Shown piece by piece: positions 31,218-43,300 of a stretch of 64,000 nt of DNA (position 1 is its first letter; each line of letters starts with the position of its first letter). The translations under genes were made by a program, and so were the position numbers. The DNA is from Apostichopus japonicus (lineage: Eukaryota > Echinodermata > Holothuroidea > Aspidochirotida > Stichopodidae): positions 20,892,898 through 20,956,897 of the forward strand of contig NC_092577.1 of NCBI RefSeq assembly GCF_037975245.1, in the 5' to 3' direction. The notes beneath the pieces were generated by a model, which was not told the origin of the DNA, searched no databases, and saw only the letters and a program-made list of their open reading frames with translations.

Positions 31218-31655
31218 TTAAATTTAGACACTTTTGTTATCAATTGTTTATTCGAAGTTCAGTCTTTAATGTTAGTCAAGATTATGAACACTGGCTGTGA
31301 CTTTCAATGTTCTAACATGAAGAAGAGAACAATATAATTTTAGTTTTGAGATGAAAGTTCATTGAATGTGACAGATTAGAATTATCTAAATCACTCATTT
31401 TTGGGACAAAACATTACCATCAACTCTGTGATAGTGTTAAGTTCAGTACAGTTAAATTTTTACATGTAAGATAGTCATTGCATTCACAAAATGTTCAATT
31501 TGGGAGACAATGTATACATACTGCAGTAAACAATTTCAGAAAGTCTGTACCAGTGGCGTTTCCTGTAATAAATTAAATGTTACAGCCAAATTATCTGCCA
31601 ACGAGGGATATGCGATTTTCTCCATTACTATTTTGATGACTATAGACTAATAGTA

Positions 31656-33651
31656 TGGAACGCGGAAAGGGTCAACATGAGGCGCCGTCCACTCAGAAAT
31701 GGTCGTTCGCTGAGAAACCGTCCACTTAGAGATCAAATGGCCGTTGACTTAGAAACCGTCGCGACTGACAAATGGTCGTGGTTCAGAGATCGTTCACTCA
31801 GAGATCGTCCAATTGAGTGACAGCCAAACTTGCATATTTATATCGTGAACTTTTCAATCACAGAGTCGAGGTGCATCGACCGTTCGCACTCGTACTCGTT
31901 CATTGAATTTTCAATCACAAATTAAAATAGATGAAAACGATGATATACAACTCGAGGAATTTGTGAAAATCGGTTTCAACAACAGAAGAACGGCAGATTT
32001 GCTTGATTGCAGTGAATCGACTGATATAAAAGGAGGCGTGCTTCTTTAGGCCTCTTGAAAAAAGATGGATTTTTCGCAATATAAACAACGTTAGTATCAT
32101 GAGTGTATGAGTACGGTGATGGTATTCCTCAGCTTGCGGCCAATCCCTAATAGTAGACTTGACCCTCATACTCGGTTGTTTTGATCCATTTCATTTAGTA
32201 TCAGTTCGTACTCAATCTTCGGGAGTTTTTGCATGTTGAGACGACGTACAATTAAGCCCATCAGTATTTGTAATGAATAATTCGTGATTACCAGTTGTAA
32301 TTCTGCCAAAACAACATTGATTTGTTAGTACGAATTAGAATTTTTCTGTAATAAAATACTTGTATGTTTTAATGAAATGTTACTTGTTAAAATGAGTTAT
32401 TACTTCATAATGATGAATTATTAATTTGTAACAATTAATGTCGTATTAATAAGTACCACACATGAAGAATTTGAACATGCAATTATGTACAAATTATTAT
32501 TTCATACGAATGGTAAGTTCTTTAAATGATTATTGATTTGTTAATACAATTTATTTGTTTTAATGATATACTGCATTTGTCATGAAACGTTACTTGGTAA
32601 CACTGAATTTACTAATTCATATTAAGGGATCATTAAGTGTTTACAATGTTTTGTAAATTTGTAACAGCTAGTGGAATTAATATTGTGTAATGCCTATAGT
32701 ATTTCATAGTTACAATTTATTAATTCATTATTGTAAATTAAAAATTAAATGTTAACATTTGTAGTTAACAGGGTTAACAGTTATGATCATCTATGGTCGT
32801 CATGATACACATCACATTTTTCTATTGCCAAGAATATCATATGTAAATTTTAGGCTCGGTTACTGAAGGCATACATGTTAAGCTCATCACTTTCTTTTAT
32901 TTGGACAAATGCTGAGCACATGGAAGGTAAAATCTCGGTCAGATTGATTAGACCAATGAAGACAAATCTGGGCCTAGCGACGGATGTTACTACTTTCCAA
33001 ATAAGTTATTCCTGTTCGTCTATGAGTTGCCTGTTCCCTTTCGAGGTTACGGGAAACTTCTTCGGCATTTTCGACACCCAACGTGTGGATTATTTCTTGA
33101 ATGTTATTTCTTTTGGATTCTGGAAACTTCCATTGCATGTGGTCTTCGGTGTACCGAGACGAAATTACTCTCCTGAAAAAGGGAGGGCGCCGTAGGGACG
33201 ACTTGAATGAGGCGGGAACAACAGCGTTCTACTGTAACAGCTCGGTGTACGTTACTGGGCGGGAAGTACAGCCGGTAAATAGTCCGCGCCCACTTAATGC
33301 ATATGTATATAGCCATTGTACAGGGAGGAACAATTCTAAGTAGGCGCGGCTCAGCATCGACCGGCGATTTGTAAGTGGACGATTTCTGAGTCAACGGCCA
33401 TTTCTGAATGAACGGTTTCTGTACTTCAACGGCAATTTAAAAATGGGCGGCTGTTGCATTTGAGCAGCGATCTCTGAGTGGACGGTCTCTGAGTGAACGA
33501 CCATCTCTGAGTGGTCGGCGCCTGACGTTAAACGGCAATTTCTAAGTGGGCGGCTGCTTGAATTTGAGCAGCGATCTCTCAGTGAACGGTTTCTGGGTGA
33601 ACGACCATTTCTAAGTGGACGGCGCCTCACGTTGACCCTTTCCGCGTTCCA
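31656..33651. mobile_element. non-autonomous DNA transposon with long inverted ends and TA duplication
   Basis: TGGAACGCGGAAAGGGTCAA at the left end is mirrored at the right end (TTGACCCTTTCCGCGTTCCA, ending 33651). The inverse relation continues through GAGGCGCCGTCCACT for at least 50 bases. Flanks are TA on both sides (31654-31655 and 33652-33653), suggesting a TA target as in Tc1/mariner-like elements. Both arms consist of a short word of the type TCTNAGTGNACG repeated many times, and the right arm carries a 101-bp duplication (33448 and 33548). The AT-rich interior (about 32260-32760) has no transposase motif, so it depends on another element. Confidence 0.8.
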
Positions 33652-34172
33652 TATAATAGAGAGTATACTGTAAAGGAAGAATCGAAATAATATTCCAAAA
33701 TATTCCTAGTGAGAGAGGTACATTGCTCTTTTATTATGCTCCGTTATTATGTTGTTCGCAGAATTGGTACTCTTTGTTGGCTTGTGTTATGCACCTGTAT
33801 TAAGGTTTAAGTTACGCGATGACAATGCCACCTGAAGTTAATGTGCTTATTTTTAACGGTTGGATTGTTCATGGTCATCGTTGTTACCTGATATGTCTGA
33901 CTAAGAAGATATACTCCTACATAAAAATCTGTACTTTGTTCATTGTAGTGAACCGTCCAGAGTAAGTCCCGAGTACGTTTAAAGGAGTATGTGTGAAGTC
34001 CATACAGTTGGATATGAAGAGTAAGTAAAACGAGATTCACGTACAATTCGTGTTAGTGTAATGATTGCAGTGGGCGCGTTAACGAGCGCTACAACAAATT
34101 AACCTTATGTAGTGTTGCGCCTACATAGAAGTTCACGACTGTACAGTTCTGAATTGAGGATATATCGTCAGT

Positions 34173-34742
34173 ATGGGCGATTCTGAAAGCGATAAGAGTT
34201 CAGCAAAAGATGCAATAGATGATGCGGCTACCTTGAAACGAACGTGTAGTGGTTATGTTGGTAGGTTAGGCACACATAATGAAAGTTTTAAGGGACTTTT
34301 CTGCAAGTACGAAGCAAGGTTTAATGAATATCTGAGTACACTTGAAGGATCCGACGTACAGGCAGCATCAGACCAGTTCAAATTAAATCAAAACAACTAT
34401 CAAGAATTCCAGAAAAGGGTGAGTGAGTGGCTTGACGCAGCAGTTAAAAAGGCTGACGACAATGCAGGTGATCAACAGGCTCAACAACCTGACGAGGTCT
34501 CTATAAGGAGTAGTTCAGGATCCACACGAAGTTGTGCCAGTGTCACTCCTTCGGTGCGACTGAAGGAAGCAAAGATTAAGAGGGATCTAGCAAGGCTGAA
34601 CAAACAGCAACTAGAGGAAGCACAGCGAATAAAGCGACAGCAACTTGACCTTGAGATGAAGTTAGACGAGCTACAGATACAGCATGACATTTCCAAGGCT
34701 GAAGTCGAAGTCCAGTCTTGGGAGGAAGAGTCTGCAGAGTAG
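34173..34742 (+). CDS. BEL/Pao gag N-terminal ORF
   Basis: 189 codons from ATG 34173 to a TAG at 34740. Acidic N-terminus, then a long charged helix with heptad character (KEAKIKRDLARLNKQQLEEA, then QRIKRQQLDLEMKLDEL), a coiled coil typical of the start of BEL/Pao polyproteins just before the DUF1759 gag domain. The next domain continues beyond the stop in broken frames (PELLTFSGDP, DSRTKLTYLIQLCE at about 34880-35020), so the stop is likely a mutation in a once longer polyprotein. Confidence 0.65.
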   Translation: MGDSESDKSSAKDAIDDAATLKRTCSGYVGRLGTHNESFKGLFCKYEARFNEYLSTLEGSDVQAASDQFKLNQNNYQEFQKRVSEWLDAAVKKADDNAGDQQAQQPDEVSIRSSSGSTRSCASVTPSVRLKEAKIKRDLARLNKQQLEEAQRIKRQQLDLEMKLDELQIQHDISKAEVEVQSWEEESAE

Positions 34743-36158
34743 CAGATAGGTAAACTACCTCAAGTAAAGGTACACCCAAATGAAAAGGAGTGCACAGTTG
34801 TTAATTTGCCTAGAGATGTTAATGAAGGTGAAAAATGTCAGTCATTGCTACATGCTGTCTCTACTTTGACAAGCATGCCTAAGCCAGAGTTGTTAACATT
34901 TAGTGGTGACCCCATCACATATTGTGGGTTTATAAATAATTAGGAGGTCAGCATTGGGTCCACGGGGCTTGATAGTAGAACAAAGCTCACTTATTTGATT
35001 CAGTTATGTGAGAGTTAGGACAAAGAATTGACTGTGTCCTACTGGACCCAGCGGAAGGCTACCAGAGGGCCAGAAGTTTGCTACAAGAGCAGTTTTTGTC
35101 AGCCTCATGTTATTTGTCATTATCTGCTAGATAAGGTTTTCAAATAAAGCCCAACGATGGTGAGTCTCTTAGAGATCTGGGTAGACTGATGAGAACGTGT
35201 GTTATCACTATTAGTCAGATGGGATATAGTGCAAACATAGACAGCACTGACACGTTCGGTGTTCAGTCAAGGTTGCCGATATACCTCCAAACAGAGTGGA
35301 CAAAACTAGCTCACAGGTTGATCATGTCAGGTGGAGAACCAAGATTTGTAGACATGACAGAGTTTATAGAACAGGCAGCTGTGTCTGCAAATAGTATGTA
35401 TGGAAGAAGCATTGGGAAAAACTTAACATGTAAAAAACAAAATGCTAAAGTTAAGACCTCTGAAAGAGCTTGGTCGTTTGCAACAAAGGTTGAAGAACCT
35501 AAAGGTAAAAGGGAGGCAAAGTGTGTTTTGTGCGATGATCCACATGCTTTAAGCCAGTGTGAAAGGTTCAAGGCAATACCTCAATGGGAGAGGTATACAT
35601 TTGCACGCCGATGAAGGCTTTGTGATAATTGTTTCAATGGATTCCACATAGCCAGTAATTGTAGGTTACAAGAAGTTGTAAGGTAAGTGGTTGCACCAAA
35701 CGCCACCACACGTTGCTTCACTTCGAACCACTGCAGGGTCCTGGTACCTCAGTAAATGGGACGTGGGATGGTAGGCCTTCCTCCGCCTCAAACGATGCAC
35801 CCATGGGAGTTAACCTAACAATGACTACGTCACGTCGGGTATGCCTTAGGGTTACCAGTCACAGTAATTGGTTGTAATGGTCAGGAGGTCACAACATGGG
35901 CCATGTTAGATTCTGGTAGTGACACTTGTTTGTGTGAAAAAAAGGCTTGTAGCAAAACTAAATGTGCCTGGGAGAACCGTAGACTTCAGTTTCAGTACAA
36001 TCGCAGGAAAAACGGGAACAAAGGGCATGGAGTTAGCCAGTAACATTAGGAACATAGACACTGGGGACCCGATTGAAATTCCAAGAGTTTGGACAGTTGA
36101 TAAGCTCCCTGTAAGCTATGAGAGCATATCGAAGCCTAGTGACGTAAATAAATGGCCT
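34743..36158 (+). pseudogene. BEL/Pao gag (DUF1759), zinc knuckle and protease (DUF1758), broken
   Basis: LTFSGDPITYCGFINN and SRTKLTYLIQLCES mark DUF1759, followed by KSSFCQPHVICH and LLDKVF in shifted frames. An open piece (35189-35614) has CVLCDDPHALSQCERF and leads into CDNCFNGFHIASNC, a zinc knuckle, in the next frame. The protease appears as TWAMLDSGSDTCLCE (35900-35940), then in the next frame KLNVPGRTVDFSFSTIAGK and EIPRVWTVDKLPVSYESI, and is cut at 36158 by the gypsy LTR. It resumes at 39154 (PVARAEEVQLLIGSDIPEAF). Confidence 0.7.
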
Positions 36159-36647
36159 TGTAGTGACCGAGCAGTAACAGAACAAACTAAAACACATTCA
36201 AGCAACAAAGAATGACACAAGACAAGTTGACAGCTTGGATGCTGGAGGAGCTCTGGTTTGTATTATTATCCTCTTGTAACATCATCTCCAACATACATAA
36301 CAAATTAACACTCACATAAACCAACACCCTAGTATAATACAATCCTATTGGTAGGTGGAAGACCACTGACCACTCCCACTAGGTCATTCCATCTCTCACA
36401 AACATCTACACCTGTATAACATGTGATATCACACCAGAGTCTGTGCACCTGGGTACTCTCCAATTGACCTGGCTATAACAACTTCCAAACATAACTCAAC
36501 TTAGTGTAAACAATAGACAGAATACCAACAATGCCATAGATGGCTATCCTCAGTGGACTAGAACAAACAGTGACCAGAATAATGTAATAATTGCCAGCAA
36601 GTAGAAAAGACTGGCCAAAGATAGGATAAATAAGCTAGGACCCTACA
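36159..36647 (-). repeat. 3' LTR of gypsy element
   Basis: 489 bp, bounded by TG..CA on the plus strand reading. It differs from the other LTR mainly by two insertions, of about 16 and 8 bases, near 36330 and 36380. Confidence 0.88.
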
Positions 36648-36678
36648 ATCTCCCCCTACGAAAAACTTAAGAAACATA

Positions 36679-37347
36679 TCATTTAACTAACTTCAATTGA
36701 TCAACATGGGCAATCCTTTTTTCATTTACACTACTATCCTCAATTACAAAAGTTACTGGTGATGTTCTAGCAACAACTCTGTAAGGACCTCTCCACTTAG
36801 GAGCTAACTTTGCTGAAAACTTTTTCTGCATATTTGACAATGCATGAGACCTCAGCAGAACCATATCATCAACACTAATGCTGACCTTGTTTCTTTTTTC
36901 ATCATACTCGACTTTGTTCTGCATCGTCCTATGCAACATGTTCTCTCTTGCAACCGTGAACATGCGTTCCGATTCAACCTTATCAATAACATTTAATTGT
37001 TCCCTTTGGTGTATCCATTCCCCAGGACCCCTAATCTTCCGGTTCAAGAAGAGTTCCGCTGGGGAGAACCGTGTGGAATCATGTGTAAAAGAGTTTAGGG
37101 TAAACATTAATTTCGCAATATGCTCATCCCACTCTGTATGACTCCCCTTAACAAAAGAACACAGCATCGACATCATGTTTCTGTTGACCCGTTCCACCCA
37201 ATTGGCTTGAGGATGATATGGTGTTGTAAACACTCGCCTTACTCCCCATAATACGCAAATGTCAGCTACAGACTTTGACACCATCTGTGGTCCATTATCA
37301 GAGACGAAAGTGGTACATGCCCCCCAGGTATAAAACAACTGTTGCAA
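36679..37347 (-). pseudogene. gypsy integrase, C-terminal two-thirds
   Basis: An open frame of 222 codons starting in mid-domain. TFVSDNGPQMVSKSV carries the second catalytic Asp, TPYHPQANWVERVNRNMM the catalytic Glu, and the C-terminal chromatin/DNA-binding part includes LAPKWRGPYRVV and RIAHVDQLKLVK. The zinc-binding HHCC module and first Asp are absent. The frame ends 32 bases before the LTR, as usual for a last polyprotein domain. Confidence 0.85.
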
Positions 37348-37355
37348 AATTTACG

Positions 37356-38518
37356 TCAAGACCTTTCCAGTTGCCCTTCTGAGTGACATAGTGATCGTGC
37401 AGCACCACTGTCTGCGTAAGCGAAGATTTTCTTGGAATCGATAGTTGCTTCAAAATAGGCACCATCAAGTTTACACATCTGTAAAAACCTCTCTATCTTG
37501 GCGATCACGCTTCGCAACTTTGCATAATTCCTCATTACGATATGCATCAGATACTCTTACCAGACTGTTTGGGCAATAATAACTGATATGACCCCATTCA
37601 TTACAAACATAACACTAAATATTTGAATTATCTTGTGTAGGTCTATTGAATCTAGGGGTATCACTCTGTCTGGGAGGATAATTCAATGTTCCTTGCTGCT
37701 GACTGTACATTGGGGATGGTCTACGAGGAGGAATACTAGCCGCAGTCTCTGGCTCCACCTGTTGTCTATTCCTTGAAGTTGCCCTTGCTATGAAAAGATC
37801 ATCTGCCATCTCTGTGAGTGCTTTCAAGGAGGACCATTTTTGCTCTAATAGTTTCATTCGAAGTGATTGGTCTCGCAATGAATGTTTCAGTTCATTAATA
37901 ACCAATTTGTCCATAATTTGGGAGAACTCGCAATCGGATAATAAACTATCAGATGCATTGAACCAACGCCTAATATAAAGATTTAGGCGACTACCGAACT
38001 GTCTGAAGGTTTCAGTGGAAGTTTTACCAGATATACGGAATTTCTCTCTATAAGAATCTTCAATAAGTCTATATGCAGCAAGGATAGCTGCTTTTAACTG
38101 TAGTATAATTCTCTTTCTGAGCTTCACACAGAACATAAAAAGCTTGCTGAGCCTTACCCGTGAGAAAAGGTTCCAACAAAATCGGCCATCTAGTATGTAC
38201 AATGGACTGACTGGTGCAGAGTCTCTCGAAGGTTGACATATAACACTCTAAATCATCTTCCGCAGAGAGCGAGTGAAATCCCTTCAAGATGTGAGCTTCC
38301 TGAACTGGCTGACGAGACTTTCTCGGAAAATTGGAAGTTATATCCACGAAATTTGGCATCCTCTGCAAGGCATCAATTCGCTCTTGTTTGGTCTTTAAAA
38401 CAGTCAAATCCAAACCATTTTCCTCGCAGAGCTCCTTTATATAATCAGCCAGTAAAAATTGCAGATGTGGATATTGTTCCTTACCAGTGGATGAGGTTTA
38501 CTGAGCAGCAGATGTCAT
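37356..38518 (-). pseudogene. gypsy gag with zinc knuckle and partial protease
   Basis: Gag probably starts at ATG 38518 (an early TAA interrupts it), is readable from about 38413, shifts frame near 38105 and continues to 37615. LKAAILAAYRLIEDSYREKF and KTSTETFRQFGSRLNLY have the SCAN-like capsid pattern of Ty3/gypsy gag. Just past a TAG lies CYVCNEWGHISYYC (about 37575-37615), a CCHC knuckle, and then the aspartic-protease box YADSGAARSLC (about 37385-37415), where the deletion begins. Confidence 0.75.
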
Positions 38519-38687
38519 TTTGTTATACACTAGTCCATATACAGAAACTAAAAAGTTTGAAAATCACTACTAATAACATAGGTAACTGCTGGTAATGGAC
38601 AGCCAGTTTAAACAGACCTGAAAGAAGGGTGGTGGCTATGGACTTCCACAAGGCTAACAGTGCAAGGAACCCTGCCGACTTCGCCAT

Positions 38688-39153
38688 TGTAGTGACCGAG
38701 CAGTAACAGAACAAACTAAAACACATGCAACCAACAAAGAATGACACAAGACAAGTTGACAGCTTGGATACTGGAGGAGCTCTGGTTTGTATTATCCTCT
38801 TGTAACATCATCTCCAACATACATGAGAAATTAACACTCACATAAACCAACACCCTATTGGTAGGTGGAAGACCACTGACCACTCGGTCATTCCATCTCT
38901 CACAAACATCTACACCTGTATAACATGTGATATCACACCAGAGTGTGTGCACCTGGGTACTCTCCAATTGACCAGGCTATAACAACTTCCAAACATAACT
39001 CAACTTACAGTGTAAACAATAGACAGAATACCAACAATGGCATAGATGGCTATCCTCAGTGGACTAGAACAAACAGTGACCAGAATAGTCTAATAAATGC
39101 CAGCAAGTAGAAAAGACTGGCCAAAGATAGGATAAATAAGCTAGGACCCTACA
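38688..39153 (-). repeat. 5' LTR of gypsy element
   Basis: 466 bp, aligned with 36159-36647 over its whole length. It is adjacent to the interrupted BEL/Pao protease on its right. Confidence 0.88.
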
Positions 39154-40191
39154 GCCTCACCTATGAGATATCCATCTTCCGGTGGCGAGGGCAGAAGAGG
39201 TACAGTTATTAATTGGAAGTGACATACCAGAAGCCTTCTGGGTTGAGGAACAAAGAAGGGGGTGGGCTGAAGGAGCCATACGGACTACGGACACCGTTAG
39301 GATGGACGATCATAGGCCCTGTGTCTGATTCCAGGGGAAGTGGTCGTACGGCCAGAATCCATCATATCAGCACCAATGACCAGCTTCACCAGCAAGTAAA
39401 GAAATTCTGGGAATTGGATCACGGAGTTGGTAAGAACGTTGAAGAGGTGGGAGATTCCAGGGAAGATCGTAAGGCACGGGACATAATGGAGACAACGGCT
39501 AAGCTTATTAATGGTCATTTTCAAATTAGCTTGCCGTGGAGGCACTATCCACCAGCACTACCCAATAATTGGGACCTGGCATATTCATGAGTCCATGGTC
39601 TGAAGAGGAGATTCATGAAAGCTCAGAAGCTTTATACAAGATAGAAACAATCCAAGATTATCCGGACAAGGGATATGCAAGGGAATAAATAATGACGACG
39701 AACCTGAAGATGGTACAATGTGGCATCATCCGGTAGTGCATCCCTTCAAACCTGAGAAGGTCAGGGTAGTTTTCGACTGTGCGGCGAAATATAAAGGAGT
39801 TTCACTTAACAGCATGAAGTTGCAGGGTCCAGAACATACCAACAGTCCAATAGGAGTTCTGACGCGATTCAGACAGGAAAGGGTGGCATTTGTAGCTGAT
39901 GTGGAAGCAATGTTCCAGCAGGTAAGGTTCTGGCGAAGGATGCTAACGCGTTGCGATTTCTGTGGTGGGAAGGCGGTGATTGCGACAGTCAGTTAAGGGA
40001 ATACCAGATGACTGTCCATTTGTTCGGTGCAACATCTTCACCGAGTTGTGCAGGATTTGCACTTCGAAAGACAGCCGAAGACCACAAGAACGCCTTCGAT
40101 AAGGATACATCAACAGCCGTCTTAGAAAGTTTCTATGTTGACGACTGTTTGAAGTCTGTGCCAGATGCGGAACAAGCAAGACGACTGTCGG
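39154..40191 (+). pseudogene. BEL/Pao protease end and reverse transcriptase, broken
   Basis: Resumes the protease (LLIGSDIPEAF), then GPYGLRTPLGWTIIGPV (39270-39325), the linker, and RT motifs: [58 protein letters not shown], and the active site SFYVDDCLKS (about 40130). At least three frame changes. Reading stops at about 40191 where another element begins. Confidence 0.75.
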
Positions 40192-40341
40192 TAAAATCTG
40201 GTTTTCAAGTCTATGCATCACGATATCGCAGATTTCCGGAGAGGCTTGGCTACCCATGGCGCAACCGATCTTTTGTAGATAGAATTGGTTATGGAACTCG
40301 AAACAGTTTCTTGTTAAGATGAGTTCAATTAGTTTGCGCAT
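40192..40341 (-). pseudogene. Penelope-like reverse-transcriptase scrap
   Basis: About 50 codons on minus: LIELILTRNCFEFHNQFYLQ, GCAMGSQASPEICDIVMHRL. The FxFxxxFYxQxxGxAMGS..SP pattern is that of the RT palm segment in Penelope-like elements. There is no YxDD box or GIY-YIG part. It lies between the BEL/Pao RT and the first Crypton-like exon. Confidence 0.6.
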
Positions 40342-43300
40342 GGATATGGAAGATATTTATTTATTCCATATTTAGGAATCATCAGAGGAAGAGTGCGTAG
40401 CTGGCAAAATGCCAATGCGATTCAGATTTCAACCCTTTTGAATATTCAGATGATCACAAGTCTGACCATGAAGAATGTTCATCCATTCCATTACTTGCTG
40501 GAAAATCCAATGTCTGGCCCGATACAGATCCTTCAGCATATGACACAAGCAAAGTTAAATTTGTCACACAAAGTTCCTGGTTTTCAAGAAAGCATTTGAG
40601 ACCTATTAGGGAGGAAGACATTGTTCCAGATTCCGGGGGTTCAGGAACCGAATATTGCTCTGAGACAAATCGTTTTGTCTACCCACATTTAGGAAGTAGA
40701 GGACATTCCACTTCTTATATACCTGTTCAGAATGCAGATATCACTTCTAATCTGACATCTGACACAGAATCTGATGGCTCTTCCTACATTCCATCTGATG
40801 ATGAGAAAGACAACAGTTCAAGCATTTCTGATGACGAGCCCATACAAACGAGAGATCTGAGGCAATATATTATTGCAGATACCTCTACAAATGGACAGAG
40901 TGATGCAGATTCAAATTGTAGTCATACCACTGATGAGCAGTCCAGCAGTGCCAATGACGAACCCACACCAACCACGGATCATGCAGGAAAGAAGAAACGT
41001 TTGAAAGGTAAGAAAGTGAGGTCCCACTCAAGTATTCTAATTAAGAAAAGAAGGATGGAAAAGGAAACTTCAGAGGTTTCATCAACTTCTATGACAGTCT
41101 TAACATCAAGAAACAGAAAGCATAAGAGAGTTTGGGATAGACACAATTTCTGCATATACTGTAAAAAGAGTTTTGCTAAATTGCCCAGACATTTTGAACG
41201 TAAACGTTGAAATGAAAAAGAAGTGGCCATAGCTCTGAGCAAACAGAAGAATTCGGAGGAGCGCAAAATCCTATGGATGTCTACTAACAAACAAAGGAAA
41301 TCATGCTCATAACAAACAAGTGCTAAGCCAAGGACATGGTACTTTAATTCCAGCAAAACGACAAACCTATACGACAGAAATCACTGACTATTTACCTTGT
41401 CAGCATTGCTTGTGGTATTTCATTCGCTCAGATTTGTGGAAACATCAAAAGTGCTGCCACGCATTGAAGTTAAAAGCCTGAAGCAACTAAAGTCACAGGG
41501 AGGATCCAGGGACGAGCAGCTATGCTTCTTCCATTGCCAAAGACTGCAGATCAAGCTTTCCATGAAAAGGTGGTAAGCAAAATGAACAATGATGCTATTG
41601 GTCTCGCTGTGAGACAAGACGAACTCATTCTCAAATTTGGGTTACAGCTGTTCATGAAATTCACGGAACTGCATCCAAATCAATACTGCTCGCAGAAAAT
41701 GAGGGAAGTTGGACGTTTGTTGTTGAAGCTGAAGCAAATCTTTGAGGGATGCCATTTGCTCGCAACATTTTAGTGCTGTTGTGCAGGCTGTTCATGAAAC
41801 TGCTGGCTTTGGTCCTGTCAAGAAGCAGTTTGCTGTACCATCACTGGCCTTATAGTTAGGTCATACTATGAAGGTTATTGCACCAATTGTGAACGGAGAG
41901 TCATTAAGAAATGGAGAGAGAAGTCAGCAGGAGCAAATTGAGGCATTTCAAGATCTGTGCAACCTGGAATGGTGTGGGTAGGTGTCAAGCGAAAGTGGAA
42001 CAAGCCCCAGCTGCTGCTCCTTGGTGAAGATGTTGTGAAACTGAACTGCCATCTTAAAGAAGTTGCAAAGGAATATTCCGCAAAGCTTGACATTTTGCCT
42101 TTTGATAGTGACGCATGGTACACTCTTGCCAAAGTCACATTGTGCCAACTGATCTTGTTCAACAGGAGGAGAAGTTGAGAGGTTGCATGTTGATGCCTTT
42201 TCAAACACAACTGTTGAACAAAACGAAGAACTCTTAAAATGTCTCAGTAAGTGGGAAGGAAATTCGTGTAAGAAGCTGAAGAGGCTGGAAACCAGAGGAA
42301 AGCGAGGACGCAGAGTCCCCATCTCAATGAATGAAAGCTTGTATGCAAACATGGCAAAGCTCTTTGCTACAAGAAAGGAAGTTGATGTTAGAAAATCGAA
42401 CATTTACTTCTTTGCCAGGTTGTTTCCATCTCAGCACCCTATTCGTGGGCCAGATTGCATTCGAAAATTGTCAGTACATTGCGGTTTATCCCATCCTGAG
42501 AATGTAACATCGACAAGACTGAGGAAACAAATTGCTACTATGTCCCAAATCTTAAACCCGCAGAACAATGAGCTACATATTCTAGCAACCTTCATGGGAC
42601 ATGATATTAATGTCCCTACAAACTTCTACAGGCTTCCAGAACAGACACTCCAACTTGTAAAGGTGTGTAGGATTCCTCTTGCTATGGACAGGGGAAGACA
42701 ATAGACTTCCAAGGAAAAAGCCTCGATGAGTTCGAGGTTAACCTAGATGGTGTGTAGAGAATGAACACGAAGTAACAATTTGGTGTTACAAATGTTTGAT
42801 TCAACTAACGATGAGTAAATGTATTATAAATAGATTTGAAAAAATCTGAGAGCTCTGAAGTGATATACTTGACAATTTCCTTTGTTTTCACTTCTATGGT
42901 TGTTTCCATATGACTAATATCTACTGTCTGGAATCCTTTTGACTCAGCTAGTCATATAGTAGGCTTTATCATGTCAATTGGTATGTAATCATCCATGTCA
43001 CATGTCTGTGAAATAAAACCGTATTATTCTGGAGTATTAACTGTTGTACTTCATTTTCAGTTCTATTGACTTGTATTTTTTCTGTCAAATTGCAGATGAT
43101 GATAATGAAGACGACTCATCAGAAGAGGAAAATTCTGAGGGAAGAAGACAACTTTCAACTTTGGTAAATGAGACGCCATATGAAGATGAGACACATGGAG
43201 ATAAAAGAGAAGCAAATATGGAGGTGAACCAAGTGAGACAGAAACAAAGCAGAAAAAGAAAGCCAAGTATGAAAGGTATAGTAGTTGATAACTGAAATAA

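Larger units (their letters stand above)
36159..39153 (-). mobile_element. Ty3/gypsy retrotransposon with two LTRs, internally deleted
   Basis: Direct repeats 36159-36647 and 38688-39153 begin TGTAGTGACCGAG and end CTAGGACCCTACA. The sequence GCCT flanks both outer ends (36155-36158 and 39154-39157) as a 4-bp target duplication. Coding runs on minus: gag, zinc knuckle and start of protease, then a deletion joining directly to the second half of integrase, so RT, RNase H and the first integrase aspartate are missing. A purine-rich tract (GTAGGGGGAGAT) sits beside the 36647 LTR, as expected for minus orientation. Confidence 0.9.
34173..40191 (+). mobile_element. BEL/Pao-type retrotransposon, decayed and interrupted
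   Basis: On the plus strand: an intact gag-like first ORF, a degenerate gag/DUF1759 region, a zinc-knuckle remnant, a DUF1758-type aspartic protease, and after the nested element a reverse transcriptase up to the YVDD box. Frames change many times. RNase H, integrase and LTRs were not found, since the RT runs into a Penelope-like fragment at about 40192. A gypsy-type element (36159-39153) is inserted inside the protease region. Confidence 0.75.

Noticed and set aside
33391-33630. Arg/Ser/Asn-rich repeat protein on minus
   Set aside because: Translation of the tandem words in the right arm of the 31656 transposon.
31692-33640. CRISPR-like array (short words at fairly even spacing in the transposon arms)
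   Set aside because: The words are variable, spacers are not unique, and the arms are inverted copies bounded by terminal repeats and TA; eukaryotic context.
33660-34172. 5' LTR of the BEL/Pao element
   Set aside because: No matching downstream repeat exists in the window and no convincing primer-binding site was found, so a boundary would be invented.
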